This document shows positions 1-4,443 of a stretch of DNA of 5,464 bases, one piece after another. Made by a program: the position numbers and the translations under genes. The DNA comes from Mailhella sp. (GTDB lineage: Bacteria > Desulfobacterota > Desulfovibrionia > Desulfovibrionales > Desulfovibrionaceae): assembly GCA_024404335.1 (NCBI GenBank), contig JAKSQA010000083.1, forward strand, positions 1-5,464, written 5' to 3'. Under the pieces are notes generated by a model. The model was not told the DNA's origin, ran no database searches, and was given only the letters and a program-made list of their open reading frames with translations. Position 1 is the stretch's first letter. Each line of letters begins with the position of its first letter.

Positions 1-1
1 T

Positions 2-85
2 GGGTTGACGTATGCAAAGGCTGGCGCGACGGGGAAGCCCCTGCCGCAGCGGAATGACGGGCGGCGCGACGCCCCCAGGAGGTAA
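2..85 (+). CDS. 3' end of an upstream gene (partial, unrecognised)
   Basis: An open frame enters from the left edge and stops at TAA 83-85, one base before the gpsA ATG. Of its 27 visible sense codons nearly all end in G or C, as in the confirmed genes here. A competing frame that stops at TGA 55-57 has a much weaker third-position bias. The visible C-terminus is basic and Gly/Arg-rich, ending DGRRDAPRR, which is too little to name a family. Its last two Arg codons, AGG AGG, form the Shine-Dalgarno sequence of gpsA, so the two genes would be translationally coupled. In many bacteria plsY or a GTPase gene precedes gpsA, but nothing here shows which one this is. Confidence 0.4.
   Translation, partial: GLTYAKAGATGKPLPQRNDGRRDAPRR
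77..82 (+). promoter_or_regulatory. gpsA ribosome binding site
   Basis: AGGAGG lies four bases before ATG 87 and decides the start. The open frame could begin at ATG 12, but that would add 25 residues of low-complexity Arg/Gly/Pro sequence before the nucleotide-binding fold, and no Shine-Dalgarno sequence is available there. Confidence 0.85.
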
Positions 86-86
86 C

Positions 87-1082
87 ATGGACAACAGCAC
101 CGTCACAGTATGGGGCGGAGGCAGCTGGGGCACCGCCCTGGCCGTGCTCCTTGCCCGCGGAGGCCGCCGCGTCTCGATGATCGTGAGGCGTGAGGAGCAG
201 GCCCGCGAGATCGGCATGCGCCACAGGAACGAGGCCTACCTTCCCGGCGTCGTCCTGCCGGATGGCATCTCCGCCACCACGGAAGTCGGCGGGAGCTCCG
301 GCATCGTCGTGCTTTCGATACCCGTGCAGCTGATGCGCGGCGCCCTTGCGGAACACCGGGGGAGCTTCCCCGACGGAACCGTCTTCATCAACACCTCGAA
401 GGGCTTCGAACAGGGCACCCTGCTGCGCCCCTTCGAGATCGTGCGCGAGACACTCGGCAGCGGCGTGCGCTACGCAACCCTCTCCGGCCCGAGCTTCGCC
501 GCCGAAGTCGCGGCCGACCTCCCCACGGCGGTCTCCCTCGCCTGCGAGGACGCGGAAACAGGCGGCATGCTCTGCCGGCTCTTCTCGTCCGGCCGCTTCC
601 GCGCCTACTCCACGCAGGACGTGCCGGGCGTGGAAACGGGCGGCGCCGTGAAGAACGTCATCGCCATCGCAGCCGGCCTGTCCGACGGGCTCGGGTTCGG
701 CCTCAACACCCGCGCCGCGCTCGTCACCCGCGGCATAGCCGAGATAACGCGGCTCGGCCTCGCGCTGGGCGCCTACCCGGAGACCTTCCGCGGCCTCTCC
801 GGCAGGGGCGACCTCATGCTCACCTGCACCGGCGACCTCTCGCGCAGCCGACGCACCGGCCTCCGCCTCGCAGCCGGCGAAAGCCTGGAAAGCATCACCG
901 CCTCCCTCGGCCATGTGGCGGAAGGCGTCAAGACCTCCTTCGCCGTCCGCGCCCTTGCCGAGCGCCACGGCGTGGACATGCCCATAACCTCGGCCGTCAC
1001 CGCCGTGCTCTCCGGATCACGCCCTCCGATGGAATGCGTGAAGGACCTCTTCATGCGCCCCATCAGGGAGGAGAGCGTTTAG
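87..1082 (+). CDS. gpsA: NAD(P)+-dependent glycerol-3-phosphate dehydrogenase
   Basis: This cytoplasmic enzyme reduces dihydroxyacetone phosphate to sn-glycerol-3-phosphate, the backbone precursor of phospholipids. The protein has 331 residues, the usual family length. The N-terminal Rossmann fold shows the dinucleotide loop GGGSWGTALA (residues 10-19). Next come NTSKGFEQG (about 102-110, with the conserved Lys105) and LSGPSFAAE (132-140). The C-terminal helical domain carries GGAVKNVIAIAAGLSDG (185-201), whose Lys189 aligns with the catalytic lysine of the family. It is followed by NTRAALVTRG, GDLMLTCTGDLSRSRR (241-256) and AEGVKTSFAV. All active-site landmarks are present, so the gene looks functional. 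A small oddity is GRGDL where GLGDL is more usual. ATG 87 is chosen because of AGGAGG at 77-82 and because the Rossmann strand starts right after it. The gene ends shortly before a bidirectional terminator. Identification is secure from the motifs. Confidence 0.96.
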   Translation: MDNSTVTVWGGGSWGTALAVLLARGGRRVSMIVRREEQAREIGMRHRNEAYLPGVVLPDGISATTEVGGSSGIVVLSIPVQLMRGALAEHRGSFPDGTVFINTSKGFEQGTLLRPFEIVRETLGSGVRYATLSGPSFAAEVAADLPTAVSLACEDAETGGMLCRLFSSGRFRAYSTQDVPGVETGGAVKNVIAIAAGLSDGLGFGLNTRAALVTRGIAEITRLGLALGAYPETFRGLSGRGDLMLTCTGDLSRSRRTGLRLAAGESLESITASLGHVAEGVKTSFAVRALAERHGVDMPITSAVTAVLSGSRPPMECVKDLFMRPIREESV

Positions 1083-1118
1083 CGGAGCGCCGGTCCATCC
1101 TCGGGCGAAAGCCGAAAA

Positions 1119-1146
1119 AAAAGCCGGAAGCATCCTTCCGGCTTTT
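1119..1146. terminator. Bidirectional intrinsic terminator
   Basis: A perfect 12-bp stem (1119-1130 with 1135-1146) has a four-base CATC loop. It sits between the gpsA stop and the convergent NifX-like gene stop. The A-run at 1115-1122 gives the minus-strand transcript a U8 tail, while the plus-strand transcript gets only U4, partly inside the stem. It should therefore stop the minus-strand operon strongly and gpsA less so. Confidence 0.85.
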
Positions 1147-1187
1147 CCGTCATGCAGGCGGCCCGCACCGGCGGGCGCCTCATGTTC

Positions 1188-1586
1188 CTACAGGCCGTGC
1201 TTGCCGCACCCGCCGTTGCAGATGCGGTTGCTGCCGAATTCCTGCAGCCTGCCCTCAAGGAAGGCCTTGACCGCTTCGCGGACGGTAAGGAAGCCCGCTG
1301 CGAAGAACACGCGCATCTCCATCCTCTGCATTGCGTTGAGCGGGCCCATGCCCATGCCGCCGGCGAGCACGACCTTCACGCCCTTCGAGGCGAGCTCCTG
1401 CACGGGAACGATGCACCCGCCGTGTTCATGACCTCCGTTGTATTCAAGGGCGGCGCCTTCGATCGCACCGGTCTCGTCGTCTGCAGTGACGACGGTGAAG
1501 ATGTCGCAGTGGCCGAAATGCGCGCTGGGGGAGGCGTCAAGTCCGCCGGGGATATTGGACGGTACGGCGATGAGTATCTTTGCCAT
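1188..1586 (-). CDS. NifX/NifB C-terminal-like protein (dinitrogenase iron-molybdenum cofactor biosynthesis family)
   Basis: A 132-residue cytoplasmic protein of the family whose members bind or carry iron-sulfur or iron-molybdenum clusters (NifX, NafY, the NifB C-terminus and MTH1175-like proteins). Family landmarks are an N-terminal strand KILIAVPS, then LDASPSAHFGHCDIF (residues 16-30) with the conserved His-Phe-Gly, GGHEHGGCIVP (51-61), and VVLAGGMGMGPLNAM (72-86). It ends with a Cys/His-rich tail, CNGGCGKHGL (123-132), which could bind metal. ATG 1586 is preceded by AAGGAG at 1593-1598 with a six-base spacer. It starts 17 bases after the DUF134 gene stops and must be co-transcribed with it. 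No nitrogenase genes are visible, so a nitrogen-fixation role is not implied. Orphan members beside DUF134 are common in anaerobes and their exact role is unknown. The family call is firm; the function is tentative. Confidence 0.9.
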   Translation of the reverse strand: MAKILIAVPSNIPGGLDASPSAHFGHCDIFTVVTADDETGAIEGAALEYNGGHEHGGCIVPVQELASKGVKVVLAGGMGMGPLNAMQRMEMRVFFAAGFLTVREAVKAFLEGRLQEFGSNRICNGGCGKHGL

Positions 1587-1603
1587 GTCTTTCTCCTTAA
1601 TGT

Positions 1604-1930
1604 TCAGTCGTTGTCGTTCTCACCGGAGCCGCCGGCTTCGTCCAGACGGTAGCTGCCTCCGTCTATCCTCAGCGCGACGCCCCTGCTGAGCACCTCGGCC
1701 ACCGTGCGGCGCGCCCGGCGGAGTATCCTGCCGAACGTATGCCGGGAAACGCCCATCCGGACCGCGGCATCATCCATGGACAGGCCCTCCGCATCGGCAA
1801 GCCGCAGGGCTTCGAGCCCTTCCACCGACAGGCACAGCTCGTCAAGCTCCGTCAGCGGGATGCCGGCGGGCTTGAAGAACACGGCGTGGGGGAATCGCTC
1901 CACTCTGCGGCATTTGCACGGTCTGGGCAC
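1604..1930 (-). CDS. DUF134 / UPF0251 family helix-turn-helix protein
   Basis: A 108-residue protein that matches the DUF134 (UPF0251) pattern: an MPRP-x-KCRRV N-terminus, FFKPAGIPLTELDEL (residues 18-32), LSVEGLEALRLADAEGLS (34-51), then a sigma-70 region-4-like helix-turn-helix, DDAAVRMGVSRHTFGRIL (53-70), followed by RRARRTVAEVL. The end, GENDND, is acidic and poorly conserved. Members are presumed DNA-binding regulators of adjacent NifX-like or metal-cluster genes. That role is inferred from the fold and the gene pairing. The start is GTG 1930, which fits both the MPRP family N-terminus and AAGGAG at 1937-1942. It is the first gene of a minus-strand operon with the NifX-like gene. The palindrome at 1949-1962, just upstream, is a plausible autoregulatory site. 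The DNA-binding domain is complete. Confidence 0.93.
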   Translation of the reverse strand: MPRPCKCRRVERFPHAVFFKPAGIPLTELDELCLSVEGLEALRLADAEGLSMDDAAVRMGVSRHTFGRILRRARRTVAEVLSRGVALRIDGGSYRLDEAGGSGENDND

Positions 1931-1936
1931 GGGCAG

Positions 1937-1942
1937 CTCCTT
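1937..1942 (-). promoter_or_regulatory. Ribosome binding site of the DUF134 gene
   Basis: AAGGAG on the minus strand sits six bases before GTG 1930. It supports the non-ATG start, since no in-frame ATG lies near the family N-terminus MPRP. Confidence 0.8.
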
Positions 1943-1948
1943 CTATTA

Positions 1949-1962
1949 TGCTCATTTGAGCA
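1949..1962. promoter_or_regulatory. Candidate operator: perfect palindrome before the DUF134 gene
   Basis: TGCTCATTTGAGCA is a perfect inverted repeat with 6-base arms and a 2-base centre, set in an AT-rich patch. It lies about 18 bases upstream of the DUF134 start codon and overlaps the expected -10/transcription start zone. The position suits a repressor that blocks polymerase. The DUF134 protein itself is the obvious candidate ligand, but this is inferred. Confidence 0.55.
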
Positions 1963-2207
1963 AATAACCTCCGGAGCCGCCTGTGTCAAGGAGGCATGCG
2001 ATTTTCCACGGCTCTTCGGCCATGCCGCGGATTCCGCACGGCACCACTTCCGCGATCTCCGATTCCGCCGCGCCCTTCCTCCTTTCCCGGAGCCCTGCGG
2101 CATCGACCGCCTTTCCAGAGGAATGGTGGCAGGCGGCGCGTCATACCGCACAATCTCCACGCCGCCCATCTCGGGGCCCATGCCGGCGCCCTCACCTCGG
2201 GAAACAT
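1952..2207 (-). pseudogene. Frameshifted remnant of an unrecognised small gene (relict B)
   Basis: A start is preserved: AGGAGG (2213-2218), five bases, then ATG 2205-2207, which overlaps the stop of relict A as TGATG. From there the protein-like reading changes frame. It starts MFPEVRAP, moves to a second frame reading GPEMGGVEIVRYD (about 2181-2140), and then to a third frame open for 62 codons from 2140 to the TGA at 1952-1954. The third frame includes AAESEIAEVVPCGIRGMAE and EPWKIACLLD and uses mostly G/C-ending codons. The literal frame from the ATG runs on as Arg/Gly-rich sequence to 1986 and looks unnatural. Two indels would restore one gene of about 85 residues. I do not recognise the family. 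Its 3' end runs through the promoter and operator of the DUF134 operon. The alternative is plain GC-rich intergenic DNA with chance open frames. Confidence 0.35.
1961..1989 (-). promoter_or_regulatory. Candidate promoter of the DUF134-NifX operon
   Basis: On the minus strand a perfect -35 hexamer TTGACA (1984-1989) is followed after 17 bases by TATTTG (1961-1966), a weak -10 that shares the TAT start with consensus. The -10 runs into the palindrome at 1949-1962. A near-consensus CATAAT at 1945-1950 has no matching -35 at the proper distance. The weak -10 suggests either a factor-assisted promoter or a different real start. Confidence 0.4.
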
Positions 2208-2569
2208 CACAGCCTCCTGCTGAAGGCCGTCACGACGGATTCGCACTCCTTGAACGGTATGCCGGGAGCTGCGCCCGGAATGATGCGGGACTGCATTATG
2301 GGGATATGGACATGTCGGCTGCGGGTGATGCCGATGCCGGGAAGATCGTCGAAGAGTCCGCTGTCGGGCCGGCAGATCCCGACGCAGCAGCGGCTGGAGG
2401 GCATCGCAGACGGATGCGGCAAGTCGGGAGGAGCTTCTCCTTGCCAAAGCCCCGGCAGCGGACTACCCTTCCCCCGTGTACGGCCGCCGCCTCTCCGGGA
2501 CAGGGCCGCATAAGCCCGCACTTCCGCCGGCTCTCCGCAGAACGCACGAATCCCCAGGGCCCCCGCCAT
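2207..2569 (-). pseudogene. Probable decayed gene, or a small unrecognised CDS (relict A)
   Basis: One minus-strand frame is open from ATG 2569 to TGA 2207, 120 residues. Its last 45 or so codons have a strong G/C third-position bias and read like protein, with CVGICRPDSGLFDDLPGIG and, near the end, PGIPFKECESVVTAFSRRL. The middle (about 2400-2500) is Arg/Gly/Pro-rich in this frame, while a neighbouring frame reads more naturally there (GRVVRCRGFGKEKLLPTC), which suggests an indel. The ATG lacks a Shine-Dalgarno sequence and overlaps the flippase ATG on the opposite strand. The stop overlaps the next start as TGATG, with AGGAGG inside the last codons, a hallmark of a once translated gene pair. 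I do not recognise the family. It could be an intact orphan gene, but decay is more likely. Confidence 0.35.
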
Positions 2570-4007
2570 GAAACAGAAATCGCTGGGCCGCAGCGCCGCC
2601 CTCAACGGGCTCCGCACTGCCGTCGACCTTCTCTTCCCCATCGTCACCTTCCCCTATATCTCAAGGGTGCTCGCCGTCGACAACGTAGGCGCCTACAACT
2701 TCGCCGGCGCGGTGATAAGCTACTTCCTCATGCTCGCCGGGCTCGGCATCACGACCTACGCCATACGCGAGGGCTCGAAGCTGCGGGAGGACAGGAAGGC
2801 CCTCGACCGCTTCGCCAGCGAGGTCTTCACCATCAACCTCGTCTCAACGGCGGCCTCCTATCTGCTGCTGTGGGCATGCGTGGCGTGCTTCCCCGCCCTT
2901 CAGGGCCACCAGGCCCTGCTTGCGATGTTCTCCATCCAGATCTTCTTCACGACGCTCGGCACCGAATGGCTCTACGCCGTCTTCGAGGAATTCGCCTACA
3001 TCACCGTGCGGAGCATCGCCTTCAAGATCCTCTCCCTCGTGCTCCTCTGCATCCTTGTGCGCTCCGAGGGCGACCTCATAGCCTATGCCGGCATCACGGT
3101 CTTCGCCCATGTGGGCTCGAACGTGCTGAACTTCTTCCATGCGCGCAGGTTCTGCACCATCCGGCCCGTGCTCGGCGTGCCGTGGCGCAGGCACATGGGG
3201 CCGATCATGGTCATCTTCTCCTCTTCCGTCGCCATATCCATCTACACCTGCTCCGACTCCACGCTTCTCGGGCTCCTCCGCAGCGAGCACGAGGTCGGCG
3301 TCTATGCGGTATCCGCACAGATCTACGCGCTGGCGAAGACCATGCTCTCCGCCGTGCTCATAGTCGCCGTTCCGCGCCTTTCGCTCTACCTGGGGAGCGG
3401 ACGCACCGAGGACTACAGGCGCACGCTCGCCCGCGTATCCGAAGGCGTGGCCACGCTGCTGCTCCCCACGGTGCTCATGCTCTTCTTCCTTGCGGAGGAA
3501 TTCATCCTCACCCTTTCGGACGCCAGTTTTCTGGAGGCCACGGGCTCGCTGCGCCTTCTGGCCGCCGCGCTCGTCTTCTGCCTCACCGGGTGGATCGCCA
3601 ACGACTGCGTGCTCATCCCCGCCCGCCGCGAGAAGGTCGTGCTCGTCTCCACGCTGGTGAGCGCCTCACTGAACATAGCCCTCGACTTCATCCTCATACC
3701 CCGGATCGGCGTCGACGCCGTGGGCTGGTCCACCCTTGCGGCCGAAGGATCCGTCATGCTCATCAGCATCGTTAAGTCGGCGGATGTCGCAGGGCTCGAC
3801 CGCAGCATGGCGGCCGACCTGGCGAAGATCGCCGCCGCTTCGCTCTCCGTGCCCGCCGCATGCCTCTATGCGCGCACCCTCGGCCTCGGCGCCGGCGGAA
3901 CCCTGGCGGCCGCAGCCGCCCTCTCCGCCGCGGCATACGCCCTTCTTCTCGTCTGCTTCCGCACCGACCTCTCGCGTGAAGCGCTCTCCCTGATGCGGAG
4001 AAAATAG
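2568..4007 (+). CDS. Polysaccharide/oligosaccharide flippase (Wzx-like, MOP superfamily)
   Basis: A 479-residue inner-membrane protein of the polysaccharide biosynthesis/transport family, expected to flip lipid-linked oligosaccharide units to the outer face for O-antigen, capsule or other surface glycan assembly. The N-terminus has the family look: a short basic leader, then LNGLRTAVDLLFPIVTFPY (residues 12-30), ISRVLAVDNVGAYNFA, and SYFLMLAGLGITTYAIREG (51-69). About 14 hydrophobic segments can be counted, near 17-38, 43-66, 84-108, 115-138, 147-165, 168-190, 213-233, 245-270, 294-316, 327-350, 355-377, 385-402, 418-436 and 441-463. Length is normal and no frame break is seen. The start fits the family, but only a weak AGGG at 2556-2559 precedes it and no good promoter is visible. 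No glycosyltransferase or polymerase lies beside it, so the glycan is unknown and wzx is not assigned. Confidence 0.92.
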   Translation: MKQKSLGRSAALNGLRTAVDLLFPIVTFPYISRVLAVDNVGAYNFAGAVISYFLMLAGLGITTYAIREGSKLREDRKALDRFASEVFTINLVSTAASYLLLWACVACFPALQGHQALLAMFSIQIFFTTLGTEWLYAVFEEFAYITVRSIAFKILSLVLLCILVRSEGDLIAYAGITVFAHVGSNVLNFFHARRFCTIRPVLGVPWRRHMGPIMVIFSSSVAISIYTCSDSTLLGLLRSEHEVGVYAVSAQIYALAKTMLSAVLIVAVPRLSLYLGSGRTEDYRRTLARVSEGVATLLLPTVLMLFFLAEEFILTLSDASFLEATGSLRLLAAALVFCLTGWIANDCVLIPARREKVVLVSTLVSASLNIALDFILIPRIGVDAVGWSTLAAEGSVMLISIVKSADVAGLDRSMAADLAKIAAASLSVPAACLYARTLGLGAGGTLAAAAALSAAAYALLLVCFRTDLSREALSLMRRK

Positions 4008-4023
4008 TTTTTTCCTCTTTTTT
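3997..4023 (+). terminator. Weak possible terminator after the flippase
   Basis: GGAGAAAA (3997-4004) can pair with TTTTTTCC (4008-4015), with one G-U pair and the stop codon TAG as the loop. A T6 run follows at 4018-4023. The stem is mostly A-U and the loop has three bases, so termination would be inefficient. The whole 4000-4045 stretch is far more AT-rich than its surroundings. Confidence 0.3.
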
Positions 4024-4044
4024 AGATTTTTCTGAATTTTCCGC

Positions 4045-4073
4045 TTGACGGAAGGGGGGATTTTCCCTATACA
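4045..4073 (+). promoter_or_regulatory. tRNA-Asn promoter
   Basis: TTGACG (4045-4050), a 17-base spacer and TATACA (4068-4073) make a near-consensus housekeeping sigma promoter. The expected start, around 4080, leaves a leader of about a dozen bases before the mature tRNA. Confidence 0.8.
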
Positions 4074-4091
4074 GATTCTCGCATCACGCGT

Positions 4092-4167
4092 TCCCCGATA
4101 GCTCAATAGGCAGAGCGGGTGACTGTTAATCACTAGGTTGGCGGTTCAAGTCCGTCTCGGGGAGCCA
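4092..4167 (+). tRNA. tRNA-Asn (anticodon GTT)
   Basis: All arms fold by eye. The acceptor stem is TCCCCGA (4092-4098) with TCGGGGA (4157-4163). The D stem is GCTC/GAGC (4101-4104 and 4113-4116). The anticodon stem GGTGA/TCACT encloses the loop CTGTTAA, with GTT at 4125-4127. A five-base variable loop follows. The T stem GGCGG/CCGTC encloses TTCAAGT (4145-4151). Discriminator G is at 4164 and CCA is encoded at 4165-4167. The gene is a single-gene unit with its own promoter and terminator. Confidence 0.97.
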
Positions 4168-4179
4168 AAAAGAAATCAT

Positions 4180-4208
4180 GCCCGTCAGTTCACGCTGACG
4201 GGCTTTTT
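4180..4208 (+). terminator. Intrinsic terminator of tRNA-Asn
   Basis: A perfect 9-bp stem, GCCCGTCAG (4180-4188) with CTGACGGGC (4195-4203), has a six-base loop and is followed at once by TTTTT (4204-4208). It starts 12 bases after the tRNA CCA end. Confidence 0.9.
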
Positions 4209-4247
4209 CTGTTAACGGCCCTATTCCCTTCTTGTTCCCGGCTCATG

Positions 4248-4276
4248 TTGACGGCATACGTCAAATGCCCTAAAAA
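4248..4276 (+). promoter_or_regulatory. Possible promoter with an overlapping palindrome
   Basis: TTGACG (4248-4253), 17 bases, then TAAAAA (4271-4276, four of six consensus matches) could be a plus-strand promoter. Its -35 is one arm of a perfect inverted repeat, TTGACG-gcata-CGTCAA (4248-4264), which looks like a dimeric regulator site. Transcription would start close to the hairpin at 4280-4303. No plus-strand gene follows, so this would drive a non-coding RNA or be fortuitous. Confidence 0.3.
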
Positions 4277-4303
4277 GAAGGGCCGAGGTTGCAGCCTCGG
4301 CCC
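4271..4303 (-). terminator. Intrinsic terminator of the sigma-54 activator gene
   Basis: A perfect 9-bp GC-rich stem (4280-4288 with 4295-4303) has a six-base loop. On the minus strand it is followed by TTCTTTTTA, a good U-rich tail. It lies about 140 bases after the activator stop codon, so the transcript would carry a long structured 3' untranslated region. Confidence 0.75.
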
Positions 4304-4443
4304 AGTGGGGCACGTCCCCCGCGACAATTGGTCAACGGTTTTTGCGCCCCGGCAGGAAGCCACTCCTACCGGGGCAACTGCGTTAAAGATCCGGCAAGTG
4401 AATCACCACAGCCGCAGGAACGGTGGCCACGAAGGCAGCCAGC
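4304..4443 (-). other. Structured 3' untranslated region or small-RNA candidate
   Basis: No coding signal is seen here. Two hairpins are present. The small one pairs GGGG 4307-4310 with CCCC 4316-4319. The large one has 12-base arms, 4346-4357 and 4364-4375, with a six-base loop. In the large stem the only non-Watson-Crick position is C-A on the plus strand but U-G on the minus strand, so the minus-strand RNA forms an unbroken 12-bp stem. This favours it being read as part of the activator transcript. No known riboswitch or small-RNA family could be assigned. Confidence 0.4.

Noticed and set aside
5..33. TTGACG at 5-10 as a gpsA promoter
   Set aside because: At 16-18 bases downstream there is only GC-rich sequence with no -10 hexamer, and the region looks like coding sequence of the preceding gene.
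1958..1983. Sigma-54 -24/-12 promoter before the DUF134 operon (minus strand, GGAGG to TTTGC)
   Set aside because: The GG and GC pairs are nine bases apart instead of the required ten, and the surrounding bases do not match consensus.
2441..2469. TTGCCA-N17-TACCCT as a flippase promoter
   Set aside because: The -10 matches only three of six positions and the site lies about 100 bases upstream; matches this weak are expected by chance.
1739..3775. A 678-codon open frame on the plus strand
   Set aside because: It runs antisense to the DUF134 gene and out of frame through the flippase, both confirmed by family motifs. The product is Arg/His/Pro-rich with no domain, a typical shadow in GC-rich DNA.
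4311..4375. Cobalamin-riboswitch look-alike pieces (CCCCCGCGAC and GGAAGCCACT) on the plus strand
   Set aside because: The B12 box (GCCAGGAGACC-like) and the required order of conserved segments are missing, and no plus-strand gene follows.
4092..4443. tRNA-Asn as an integration site with a downstream repeat
   Set aside because: The 3' end of the tRNA is not repeated anywhere that I can see in the window, and no integrase gene is present.
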